DNA of 11,088 nt from Pseudomonadota bacterium (lineage in GTDB: Bacteria; Pseudomonadota; Alphaproteobacteria; Acetobacterales; Acetobacteraceae): the NCBI GenBank assembly GCA_021845835.1, contig JAJZVE010000096.1, positions 1-11,088 on the forward strand, written 5' to 3'. This document shows, piece after piece, positions 1-6,404 of the stretch. The translations under genes and the position numbers were made by a program. Below the pieces are notes generated by a model. The model saw nothing but the letters and a program-made list of their open reading frames with translations. It ran no database searches and was not told the DNA's origin. Each line of letters starts with the position of its first letter. Position 1 is the stretch's first letter.

Positions 1-1040
1 TGTTCCTCATCGTGCACCCGCCGCTGGGCGCGCTGGCGCGCGACTTCGTGCTGCCGCAGTGGCCGGCGGGGAAGCTCTCCGACGTGCTGCTGCTGGTGAT
101 CGGCATCGTCGGCACCACGATTGCGCCCTGGCAGCTGTTCTTCCAGCAGAGCTACGTCATCGACAAGCGCATCACGCCGCGGTTCATCGCCTACGAGCGC
201 GCCGACCTGTGGATCGGCATCGTGGTCGTGGTGCTGGGCGCGGCGGCGATGATGGGGTTCTGCGCCGCCGTGTTCGCCGGCACGCCGGAGTTCGGCAACT
301 TCAGCGATGCCGGCGGCATCGCCACGGGCCTCGGCAAGTATGCCGGGCGCGCCGCCGGCACGCTGTTCGCGCTGGCGCTGATCGATGCCAGCGTGATCGG
401 CGCCGCCGCGGTCTCGCTCGCCACCGCCTACGCGATCGGCGACGTGCTGTCGCTGCGCCATTCGCTGCACCGCAAGCCGAGCGAAGCGGGCGGATTCTAT
501 CTCGTCTATGGCGGCCTGGTCGCCGTGGCGGCGGCGCTGGTGCTGGTGCCGAACGCGCCGCTCGGGCTGATCACGGAGGCGGTGCAGACGCTGGCCGGCG
601 TGCTGCTGCCGAGTGCGACCGTGTTCCTGCTGCTGCTGTGCAACGACCGCGACGTGCTCGGGCCGTGGGTCAACGGCCGCTGGCTCAACCTGTTCACCGG
701 TGCGGTGATCGCGGTGCTGGTGGTGCTGTCGGTGGTGCTGACCGCGTCGGTGCTGTTCCCTGACATCAGCGGGCGGCAGATCCTGTGGCTGCTCGGCGGC
801 GGCGCGGCGCTTTCGGCGGTGGCGGGCGGCGCCGCGCTGTTCGCGCCGCGCACGGCGACGGCACCGGCGCAGCCGGCGGGAGATCGCCGCACCTGGCGCA
901 TGCCGCCCCTGCACCTGCTGCCGTCGCGGCGCCTCTCTCGCGGGGCGCGGGCGTGGATGCTGGTGCTGCGTCTCTATCTGGTCGTCGCCTGCGCACTGGT
1001 CGTCCTGCGGGTCGTGCAACTGGCCCTGGGCCAAGGCTGA
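1..1040 (+). CDS. NRAMP-superfamily divalent metal transporter, C-terminal part (5' end outside window)
   Basis: Integral inner-membrane transporter of the NRAMP/SLC11 superfamily, which normally imports divalent metals with protons. The frame is open from the first complete codon (position 3), so the N-terminal helices, including the family's DPGN helix, lie upstream. Counting from the in-frame GTG at 12 (probably not the true start), residues 25-50 carry the helix-6 block IVGTTIAPWQLFFQQS. Further hydrophobic helices lie at about 66-89, 113-144, 160-180, 186-210, 226-250, 258-279 and 314-339, matching the C-terminal half of a protein of 11 or more helices. Family-typical pieces include LLLLCNDRDVLGPWVN at 206-221. 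The canonical helix-6 Met-Pro-His is Ala-Pro-Trp here (residues 38-40), so the substrate may not be Mn/Fe; Mg-type NRAMP-related transporters also lack that Met. No function-specific symbol is justified. The family call is secure; the substrate is not. Confidence 0.9.
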   Translation, partial: FLIVHPPLGALARDFVLPQWPAGKLSDVLLLVIGIVGTTIAPWQLFFQQSYVIDKRITPRFIAYERADLWIGIVVVVLGAAAMMGFCAAVFAGTPEFGNFSDAGGIATGLGKYAGRAAGTLFALALIDASVIGAAAVSLATAYAIGDVLSLRHSLHRKPSEAGGFYLVYGGLVAVAAALVLVPNAPLGLITEAVQTLAGVLLPSATVFLLLLCNDRDVLGPWVNGRWLNLFTGAVIAVLVVLSVVLTASVLFPDISGRQILWLLGGGAALSAVAGGAALFAPRTATAPAQPAGDRRTWRMPPLHLLPSRRLSRGARAWMLVLRLYLVVACALVVLRVVQLALGQG

Positions 1041-1057
1041 AGGAAAGGAGCATCGCC

Positions 1058-1210
1058 ATGCGTATCCTGTGCCGTCTCGCCGGGCGCTGGGGCTGGATTG
1101 CGCGATCGCTGCCGGGGCCGACGCGGCCCGAAGTGTGGTGCCGGCCGGCCACCCTGCTGGCGCTGCGCGATCCGCGCCACGCCGGCACGTGCCTCGCCGG
1201 CTGGCACTGA
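1058..1210 (+). CDS. possible 50-aa small protein
   Basis: Unrecognised short ORF starting at ATG 1058, 17 bases after the transporter stop. A strong purine-rich ribosome binding site, AGGAAAGGAG (1041-1050), ends 7 bases before the ATG. The predicted peptide is basic, with three Cys (5, 28, 45) and four Trp (11, 13, 27, 49), and begins MRILCRLAGRW. About 44 of its 50 sense codons end in G or C, which fits local coding composition, although high GC makes this weak evidence. There is no clear signal peptide or membrane helix. It could be a small protein co-transcribed with the transporter, a leader peptide ahead of the EipB-like gene 86 bases downstream, or chance. The good start signal is the main argument for it. 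Confidence 0.4.
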   Translation: MRILCRLAGRWGWIARSLPGPTRPEVWCRPATLLALRDPRHAGTCLAGWH

Positions 1211-1296
1211 GGCGTCCAAAAGCAAGGCAACGCTGCGCTGGCGGGATGCCGCAGGCATTCCTATGTTCGCCGGGCATTTTCGGGAGCATCCAGCGC

Positions 1297-2088
1297 ATGC
1301 GTCTGCGCCCTCTGGCAGTGGCCGCCATCTTCTCCGGGCTGGCGGCCGCGGCGCTGCCCGCCGTCGCCGCCGACCTCGCGGCGCACCGAGCGGTCTATGA
1401 CCTGCACATGGAATCGACGCATGGCGGCGATGTGCAGGCGGCGAGCGGCACGATGTCCTACGAGGTGCAGGACGCCTGCGACGGCTGGGCGGTGCGGCAG
1501 CGGCTGCACATGACGGTGACCAACCGCGACGGCCAGGACATCGACATGCTGTCCGACTACACCACCTGGGAAAGCAAGGACGGGCTGCGCCTGCGCTTCC
1601 GCACCCGCCAGACCACCGACCAGGCGGTCACCAGCGACGTCGCCGGCGAGGCGAGCCTGGACCGCAAAGGCGGGCCGGGATCGGCGCATTTCAGCAGCCC
1701 GGGGGATGCCACGAAGAAGCTGCCGGCCGGCACGCTGTTCCCGATGAAGCATACCGAGGCGCTGCTGGCCGCCGCCCAGGCCGGCAAGAAGGTGCTCGGC
1801 CTGCCGCTGTTCGACGGCACCTCGGCGAACGGCGCGCAGGACAGCTCCATCGTGGTGACGCGCTGGGGCGGGCTGCCGCCGAGCAAGTGGCCGGCGCTCG
1901 CCACGCTGCCGAGCGGGCGCTTCCACATCGCCTTCTTCGATCGCGGGCCGGAAAGCATGGACCCCGACTACGAGGTGTCCATGCGTTACTGGACCAACGG
2001 CGTCGCCGATGACCTGGATATGGATTTCGGCGACTTCGTGATGTCCGGCACGCTCAAGGAATTCAGGCTGCTCGGGCACGGCTGCTGA
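1297..2088 (+). CDS. eipB: EipB-like periplasmic cell-envelope protein (DUF1849)
   Basis: Predicted exported protein of the DUF1849/EipB family, a periplasmic beta-spiral protein needed for envelope integrity in Brucella and conserved in Alphaproteobacteria. The chosen ATG gives 263 aa, with GGGAG at 1282-1286 as ribosome binding site. The frame is open further upstream, but this start puts a classic signal peptide at the N-terminus: MRLRP, a hydrophobic Ala/Leu core, and a likely cleavage after Val-Ala-Ala at residue 25. The mature protein begins DLAAHRAVYDL, and the stretch SGTMSYEVQDACDGW (50-64) fits the family's N-terminal region. Cys61 and Cys263 (the final residue) match the positions of the conserved disulfide pair known in Brucella EipB. 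The gene follows the small ORF and converges on dinB with only four bases between the stop codons. The molecular activity of the family is not established. Confidence 0.85.
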   Translation: MRLRPLAVAAIFSGLAAAALPAVAADLAAHRAVYDLHMESTHGGDVQAASGTMSYEVQDACDGWAVRQRLHMTVTNRDGQDIDMLSDYTTWESKDGLRLRFRTRQTTDQAVTSDVAGEASLDRKGGPGSAHFSSPGDATKKLPAGTLFPMKHTEALLAAAQAGKKVLGLPLFDGTSANGAQDSSIVVTRWGGLPPSKWPALATLPSGRFHIAFFDRGPESMDPDYEVSMRYWTNGVADDLDMDFGDFVMSGTLKEFRLLGHGC

Positions 2089-2092
2089 GCGG

Positions 2093-3352
2093 TCAGGCGC
2101 CGCCGCCCGGCAAACCCCGGCCGCGGCCGATGGCGGCGGCGCCGAAGCGGGCGCGCAGGGCGTCGATCGCCGCCTGGGCCGCTTTCAGCTTCTGCCGCTC
2201 CGGCGCCGCCAGGTCGGGCTGGTCCGCCGCCGCGCCGGGCGCCAGCGGCTGCGCGCCGATGCCGATCAGCCGATAGGGCGTGCCGTCCGCCTCGCGCGCC
2301 AGCAGCGCCCGCGCCTCGGCGAACAGCACGTCGGGCAGCCCCGTCGGTCCGGGCAGGCGGCGCGTACGGGTGCGCAGCGCGAAGCCGGCGGTTTTCAGCT
2401 TCAGCACCACGCCCGCCGCCGCCAGGTCCTGCTCGGCGAGCCGGCGCGCCAGCTTCTCCGCCATCCGCCACAAGTGCCGTTCCAGGTCGTCGCGACGGGT
2501 CAGGTCGGTATCGAACGTGGTTTCGGCGCTGATCGACTTCGCGGCCCGGCTGGGATCGACGCGGCGGTCGTCCTCGCCGCGGGCGCGGCGCACCAGGGCC
2601 GGCCCGTCCTCGCCCAGCCGGTGCAGCGCCGCGCGGGGATCGAGCGCCTGCAGATGGCCGAGCCTGGTGATGCCCATGCCTTCCAGCCGCCTGGCCAGCG
2701 CCGGCCCGACGCCGGGCAGCAGCCGCACCGGCTCGGGCGCGAGCAGGACGGCCGCCTCGGCGCCGATCACGCAGAAGCCGCGCGGCTTGTCCCGCCCCGC
2801 CGCGATCTTGGCAAGCAGCCGGTTCGGCGCCAGGCCGATCGAGACGGTAACGCCCACCGCGCCCTCCACGTCGCGGGCGAACCGCGCCAGCACCAGCGCC
2901 GGCGGGCCGCCATGCAGCGCCGCGGTGCCGCTGAGATCGAGCGCCGCCTCGTCGATCGACAGCGGCTGCACGAGCGGCGTGAGCCGCCCCATCAGCGCGC
3001 GGATCTGCCGCGCCACGGCAACGTATTTGGCGAAATCGGGACGGATCACCACGGCGTCCGGGCACGCCTTCAGGGCCTTGAACATCGGCATGGCGCTGCG
3101 CACGCCGTAGAGCCGCGCGACATAGCACGCCGCCGTGACCACACCGCGCACGCCGCCGCCGACGATCACCGGGCGCGACGCCAGCTCCGGCCGGTCGCGC
3201 TTCTCGACGCTCGCATAGAAGGCGTCGCAGTCGATATGGGCGATGGCGAGGTCGAACAGCGCCGCATGCCGCACGATCCGCCGCCCGCCGCAGCGCGGGC
3301 ATTCGGCCGCGTCCCCCGGTTCGGCGTCACAGTCGCGGCAGAGCGCGGGCAC
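2093..3352 (-). CDS. dinB: DNA polymerase IV (Y-family translesion polymerase) with N-terminal zinc-ribbon
   Basis: Error-prone translesion DNA polymerase. The GTG at 3352 gives 419 aa beginning VPALCRDC. An N-terminal four-cysteine cluster (Cys5, Cys8, Cys18, Cys21) precedes the catalytic palm and probably binds zinc; this extension is, to my knowledge, common in alphaproteobacterial DinB proteins. Palm motifs are IAHIDCDAFYASVE (37-50; Asp41 as metal ligand, Tyr46 as steric gate) and LSIDEA (131-136; Asp134/Glu135 as catalytic acids). A helix-hairpin-helix around LLPGVGPALARRLEGMGI and the little-finger domain (SAETTFDTDL onward) follow. A late ADQPDLA segment may be a weak sliding-clamp binding motif. 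The start overlaps the mak stop by one base, implying translational coupling. No SOS box was identified, and any promoter must lie upstream of mak or of the HEPN cassette. Confidence 0.95.
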   Translation of the reverse strand: MPALCRDCDAEPGDAAECPRCGGRRIVRHAALFDLAIAHIDCDAFYASVEKRDRPELASRPVIVGGGVRGVVTAACYVARLYGVRSAMPMFKALKACPDAVVIRPDFAKYVAVARQIRALMGRLTPLVQPLSIDEAALDLSGTAALHGGPPALVLARFARDVEGAVGVTVSIGLAPNRLLAKIAAGRDKPRGFCVIGAEAAVLLAPEPVRLLPGVGPALARRLEGMGITRLGHLQALDPRAALHRLGEDGPALVRRARGEDDRRVDPSRAAKSISAETTFDTDLTRRDDLERHLWRMAEKLARRLAEQDLAAAGVVLKLKTAGFALRTRTRRLPGPTGLPDVLFAEARALLAREADGTPYRLIGIGAQPLAPGAAADQPDLAAPERQKLKAAQAAIDALRARFGAAAIGRGRGLPGGGA

Positions 3353-4275
3353 TATCGCGCGGGCGGCGGCCACATCCAGGCGGCACCGCGCACGCCCGAC
3401 GAGTCGCCGTGCTGGTTGCGCAGGATCGGCGTCGTCACGACGTCGGAGAACACGTAGTGCTGCAGCACCTTCGGCAGTTCGACATAGAGATGGTCCATGT
3501 TCGACAGTCCACCGCCGAGCACGATCGCGTCCGGGTCGAGGATGTTGACGATCACCGCCAGCCCCCGCCCCATCCGGTCGGCATGGCGCGCCAGCGCCGC
3601 CTGCGCGCGCGCCTCGCCGGCGGCGGCGCGGGCGGGCAGGCCGGACGCATCGCGCGCCTCCGGCCCGTCGCAGTCGATCGCCAGCCCGGTGCCGGAGATA
3701 TACCGTTCCATGCAGCCGCGCAGGCCGCACCAGCACTGGATGCCGGGCAGTTCCTCCGGCTTCGGCCAGGGCAGCGGGATATGGCCCCACTCGCCGGCAA
3801 CACGGTGCGGCCCGTCGATCAGGCGCCCGTCCACCACGATGCCGCCGCCGCAGCCGGTGCCGACGATGACGCCGAACACGGTGCGATAGCCGCGGCCGGC
3901 GCCGTCCGACGCCTCGCTGAGCGCGAAGCAGTTGGCGTCGTTGTCCACCCGCACCTCGCGCGCCAGCCTGGCGCTGAGGTCGCGGTCGAGCGGGTGGCCG
4001 TTCAGCACCTGCGAATTGGCGTTCTTCACCAGCCCGGTCGCCGGGCTGACCACCCCCGGAATGCAGGCCCCGACGCTGCCCCGCCCGCCCAGACGCTGCT
4101 CGGCCTGCAGCACCAGGTCGGCGATCGCCTGGACGGTGCCGTCGTAGGTCGGCGGCGTGGGGACGCGATGACGGTGGCGGATCTCGCCCTCCGCGCCCAG
4201 CGCGACGATCTCGATCTTGGTGCCGCCGAGGTCGATGCCGAGACGGAAATCGTAGGGGGTTGCCGTGCTGCTCAT
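3352..4275 (-). CDS. mak: fructokinase-type ROK family sugar kinase
   Basis: Cytosolic ROK-family sugar kinase, most similar by recall to E. coli Mak (manno(fructo)kinase), which makes fructose 6-phosphate. The ATG at 4275 gives 307 aa. Visible motifs are the phosphate loop LGIDLGGTK (12-20), the catalytic Asp113 in DNDAN, GTGCGGG (139-145), AGEWGHIPLPW (160-170; Glu162 and His165 of the ROK active site), and the zinc motif CWCGLRGCMERYISGTG starting at Cys181, with Cys183 and Cys188. The C-terminal NILDPDAIVLGGGLSN and HGDSSGVRGAAWMWP blocks are the parts most like Mak. An in-frame TTG at 4302 would add nine residues, but neither start has a good Shine-Dalgarno. The TAG stop shares a base with the dinB GTG. 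The gene begins 31 bases after the HEPN-like stop, so it may be read through from that cassette. Fructose is the likeliest substrate, but other hexoses are possible. Confidence 0.88.
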   Translation of the reverse strand: MSSTATPYDFRLGIDLGGTKIEIVALGAEGEIRHRHRVPTPPTYDGTVQAIADLVLQAEQRLGGRGSVGACIPGVVSPATGLVKNANSQVLNGHPLDRDLSARLAREVRVDNDANCFALSEASDGAGRGYRTVFGVIVGTGCGGGIVVDGRLIDGPHRVAGEWGHIPLPWPKPEELPGIQCWCGLRGCMERYISGTGLAIDCDGPEARDASGLPARAAAGEARAQAALARHADRMGRGLAVIVNILDPDAIVLGGGLSNMDHLYVELPKVLQHYVFSDVVTTPILRNQHGDSSGVRGAAWMWPPPAR

Positions 4276-4306
4276 GGCGCCAACTTGCCGCCAAAGCGCC
4301 AACGGC

Positions 4307-4825
4307 TCAAGCCGGACCGCGCGGCGGGAAGGCGAGGAGGCAGAGGAAGGTCCGCTGTTCGTCGGAACCGGCTGCCATGAAATGCGACCGTGCGGTGCGA
4401 GCCGTCGTCACGGCCGATTGCGCGTCCGTGGAGAGCAAGCTCTCTGTCGGATCGTAGTCGGCAGTGTGCCGCCGTTCCTGCAGCTCGGTTGCCCCCGCCG
4501 AGAACGCCTTGACGTCGGGGCCGAAGCCTCCGGGAGGCAGGAACTGGGAAAATCGCTGCGACGGGCGCGCCTTCAGTGCCTCGTTGCAGAGGTCGCGCAA
4601 AGTCTTATGGCTCACACTGCGGTAGGCAAGCTGATAGATTTGCGTCGGACGCAGCGAAGCGCCCACCAGCAGATCGGCCATTCGCGCCAGCGTGAAGTGG
4701 AACAGCCCGTAATAAGCCGTCGATATCGCCCGGCGAATATCGACCTCCCGCGGTCTGCCCCGGACGCGGCGCTCTGCAAGATATTCGGCCTGCTCAAAAA
4801 GGTGATCAGGATTCAGGACCGTCAT
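4307..4825 (-). CDS. HEPN-like helical protein, putative toxin of a two-gene cassette
   Basis: Predicted all-helical protein of 172 aa resembling HEPN-superfamily proteins, many of which are RNases paired with small antitoxins. The ATG at 4825 is preferred over an in-frame ATG at 4852 because GGAG sits 4 bases upstream of it and the family-like sequence begins there. Visible are LFEQAEYLAER (9-19), the diagnostic-looking RRAISTAYYGLFHF (31-44) and LQERRHTADYDP (115-126). An R-x4-H match occurs at Arg143-His148, but it lacks the usual polar residue after Arg and may be coincidental, so RNase activity is uncertain. The gene overlaps its upstream partner by 20 bases, a typical toxin-antitoxin arrangement. 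Base composition is lower in GC than the flanking genes, suggesting acquisition. It could instead be a non-catalytic HEPN protein. Confidence 0.65.
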   Translation of the reverse strand: MTVLNPDHLFEQAEYLAERRVRGRPREVDIRRAISTAYYGLFHFTLARMADLLVGASLRPTQIYQLAYRSVSHKTLRDLCNEALKARPSQRFSQFLPPGGFGPDVKAFSAGATELQERRHTADYDPTESLLSTDAQSAVTTARTARSHFMAAGSDEQRTFLCLLAFPPRGPA

Positions 4826-5102
4826 GCGTCTCCAGTTCGTGTGCCGAGGCATACCGAAGGATCGGCATCCGTTCCTCGCCGATTTGATCCAAGCGCGTCC
4901 AAATGTCTGTCAGTGCGCTGAGAAATTTTTCGCCGATCGCCAGATGAGGCACCGGGTCATCAAACACGATCATAATGCGAACCGCACCCTCACCTGTCGA
5001 AGCGATGCCAGGTTCGGTAATGACGCGGCTGATCTTGGCGCTGGGAAACTGCGCCCCCGCGACTTCGCGGACAATTGCCTCGATCTGTTGCATCGTCGCC
5101 AT
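4806..5102 (-). CDS. small hypothetical protein, partner of the HEPN-like gene
   Basis: Unrecognised 98-aa protein, ATG at 5102. No strong ribosome binding site precedes the ATG or the internal ATG at 5093. The N-terminus MQQIEAIVREVAG looks helical; a strand-like section AVRIMIVFDD (40-49) follows, then a helical stretch through LSALTDIWTRLDQIG and an acidic C-terminus. There is no GSxxxG nucleotidyltransferase motif, so it is not an ordinary MNT antitoxin despite sitting next to a HEPN-like gene. No DNA-binding motif was seen. Its last 20 bases contain the start codon and ribosome binding site of the HEPN-like gene, so the two are very probably translated together. By position it would be the antitoxin or regulator of the pair; that role is inference. 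Composition is markedly AT-richer than the genome background (roughly half G+C across 4921-4980). Confidence 0.65.
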   Translation of the reverse strand: MATMQQIEAIVREVAGAQFPSAKISRVITEPGIASTGEGAVRIMIVFDDPVPHLAIGEKFLSALTDIWTRLDQIGEERMPILRYASAHELETHDGPES

Positions 5103-5194
5103 AGCCGGACGCTAACAGAAGTCGTCGCGGGATGCACGGGCCGTTGCGGAGCCGCCCGGGCAGCGTTGCGTGGTCGCCGGCGCTTCGCCACACT

Positions 5195-5202
5195 CCCCCC
5201 CC
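5195..5202 (+). repeat. eight-cytosine homopolymer directly before the tusA start codon
   Basis: A run of eight C residues fills the place where a Shine-Dalgarno sequence would be expected, directly abutting the ATG at 5203. It is seen directly. It could be slippage-prone, but no functional consequence can be shown from one sequence. Confidence 0.6.
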
Positions 5203-5433
5203 ATGAGCGAAACCGTCCTCGACGTGAAGGGCATGTCCTGCCCGCTGCCGGTGCTGCGCGCCAACCGCGCGCTGCGCGGCCTCGCCCCCGGCGAGCGGCT
5301 GCGGGTGCTGGCGACCGACCGCGCCGCCGTCGCCGATTTCCAGTCGTTCTGCCACGAAACCGGGCACGCCTTGCTGGCCTGGAGCGAGGAGGCCGGCACC
5401 TTCAGCTTTCTCATCCGCCGGCGCGAGGATTAG
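5203..5433 (+). CDS. TusA-family sulfur-carrier protein
   Basis: Small cytosolic protein (76 aa) of the TusA/SirA family, whose members carry persulfide sulfur on a conserved cysteine for tRNA thiolation, molybdenum cofactor assembly or other sulfur traffic. The signature CPLPVL begins at Cys13, within LDVKGMSCPLPVLRAN (6-21), and the length equals the family norm of about 75-80 residues. A second cysteine (Cys50, in FQSFCHETGH) lies in the second helix. The ATG at 5203 lacks a Shine-Dalgarno sequence and is preceded by the C-tract, so it may be leaderless. An in-frame GTG at 5170 would add eleven residues but does not improve the family match. Its neighbours (HEPN cassette on the other strand, deacetylase downstream) do not show its sulfur acceptor, so it could be TusA proper or a paralogue. 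Confidence 0.88.
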   Translation: MSETVLDVKGMSCPLPVLRANRALRGLAPGERLRVLATDRAAVADFQSFCHETGHALLAWSEEAGTFSFLIRRRED

Positions 5434-5458
5434 CCTGACCGCATCGCAGCATGCCGGT

Positions 5459-5465
5459 GAAGGAG
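5459..5465 (+). promoter_or_regulatory. Shine-Dalgarno that fixes the deacetylase start at GTG 5472
   Basis: GAAGGAG ends 6 bases before the GTG at 5472. An in-frame ATG at 5451 lies upstream of this element and has no ribosome binding site of its own, so the GTG is the better start. Confidence 0.7.
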
Positions 5466-5471
5466 CGTCCC

Positions 5472-6404
5472 GTGTCCGTCGCCCTGATCACGCACGAAGC
5501 CTGCCTGGAGCACGACACCGGCCCCTGGCACCCGGAAAGCCCCGACCGCCTGCGCGCCGTGCTGCGGGCGCTGGAAGGCGAGGAATTCGCCCCGCTGCTG
5601 CGCGAGAAGGCGCCACGCGCGACCGTCGAGCAACTCGCCCGCGTCCACCCGGACGGCTACCGCGACATGATTCTCGCGCTCGCCCCCGCACCCGGCGAGA
5701 CGATCGCGCTCGATCCCGACACCGTGGTCAGCGCCGGCAGCCGCGAGGCGGCGCTGCGTGCCGCGGGCGGTGCAGTGCATGGCGTGGATGCGGTGATGGA
5801 CGGCTGGGCGCGCCGCGCCTTCGTTGCCGTGCGCCCGCCCGGCCATCACGCCGGGCGCACCCGGGCGATGGGGTTCTGCCTGTTTTCCAACGCCGCCATT
5901 GCCGCCCGCCACGCCCAGGCGCAGTGGCGGGCACGGCGCGTCGCGGTGGCGGATTTCGACGTGCATCACGGCAACGGCACGCAGGACGTGTGCCAGGACG
6001 ACGCCGACCTGTGCTACGCCTCCTCGCACCAGTTCCCCTGCTACCCCGGCACCGGCACCGCGGCGGAACGGGGCGTGGCCGGCAACGTGGTCAATGCGCC
6101 GCTGCCGCCCGGCAGCACCGGCGCCGACTTCCGGGCCGCGTGGTCGGACCTCCTGCTGCCCGCGCTCGACCGGTTCGCGCCCGAACTGCTGATCGTCTCC
6201 GCCGGCTTCGATGCCCACAAGGCCGACCCGCTGGCGCAACTGGCGCTGGAGACTGCGGATTTCGGCTGGCTCACCGAGCAGCTTGTGCGGATTGCAGGGC
6301 GGCATTGCCGCGGCAGGCTGGTTTCGATCCTGGAAGGCGGCTACGACCTGGACGCGCTCGCCGCCTCTGCTGCCTTGCATGTTCGCATTCTGTTGCAGGC
6401 TTGA
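5472..6404 (+). CDS. histone deacetylase-family zinc amidohydrolase
   Basis: Zinc-dependent deacetylase/amidohydrolase of the arginase-deacetylase fold (class II HDAC, AcuC and acetylpolyamine hydrolase relatives). Bacterial members remove acyl groups from proteins or polyamines; the substrate here is unknown. The GTG start gives 310 aa, and its N-terminus (SVALITHEACLEHDTG, then HPESPDRL at 20-27) aligns with the usual start of the family. Active-site elements are RPPGHHAG with His125/His126, DFDVHHGNGT with zinc ligands Asp163 and His165, SAGFDAH with the third ligand Asp247, and EGGYDL with catalytic-position Tyr291. All key residues are present, so the enzyme should be active. It begins 38 bases after the TusA-family gene and is followed by xseB. 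The TTGACA of a candidate xseB promoter overlaps its TGA stop codon. Confidence 0.92.
   Translation: MSVALITHEACLEHDTGPWHPESPDRLRAVLRALEGEEFAPLLREKAPRATVEQLARVHPDGYRDMILALAPAPGETIALDPDTVVSAGSREAALRAAGGAVHGVDAVMDGWARRAFVAVRPPGHHAGRTRAMGFCLFSNAAIAARHAQAQWRARRVAVADFDVHHGNGTQDVCQDDADLCYASSHQFPCYPGTGTAAERGVAGNVVNAPLPPGSTGADFRAAWSDLLLPALDRFAPELLIVSAGFDAHKADPLAQLALETADFGWLTEQLVRIAGRHCRGRLVSILEGGYDLDALAASAALHVRILLQA

Noticed and set aside
1261..2079. Minus-strand frame opposite eipB
   Set aside because: Composition-driven shadow. The plus strand carries a signal peptide and DUF1849 motifs.
2093..4294. Single 733-codon minus-strand frame spanning dinB and most of mak, suggesting a fusion protein
   Set aside because: The upstream half is mak read in the wrong frame, whereas mak itself is intact in another frame with a stop overlapping the dinB GTG. 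The frame is open only because GC-rich DNA has few stops.
5154..5161. GCCCGGGC palindrome in the divergent region between the HEPN cassette and the TusA-family gene
   Set aside because: An 8-base palindrome is expected often at this GC content, and nothing else supports an operator there.
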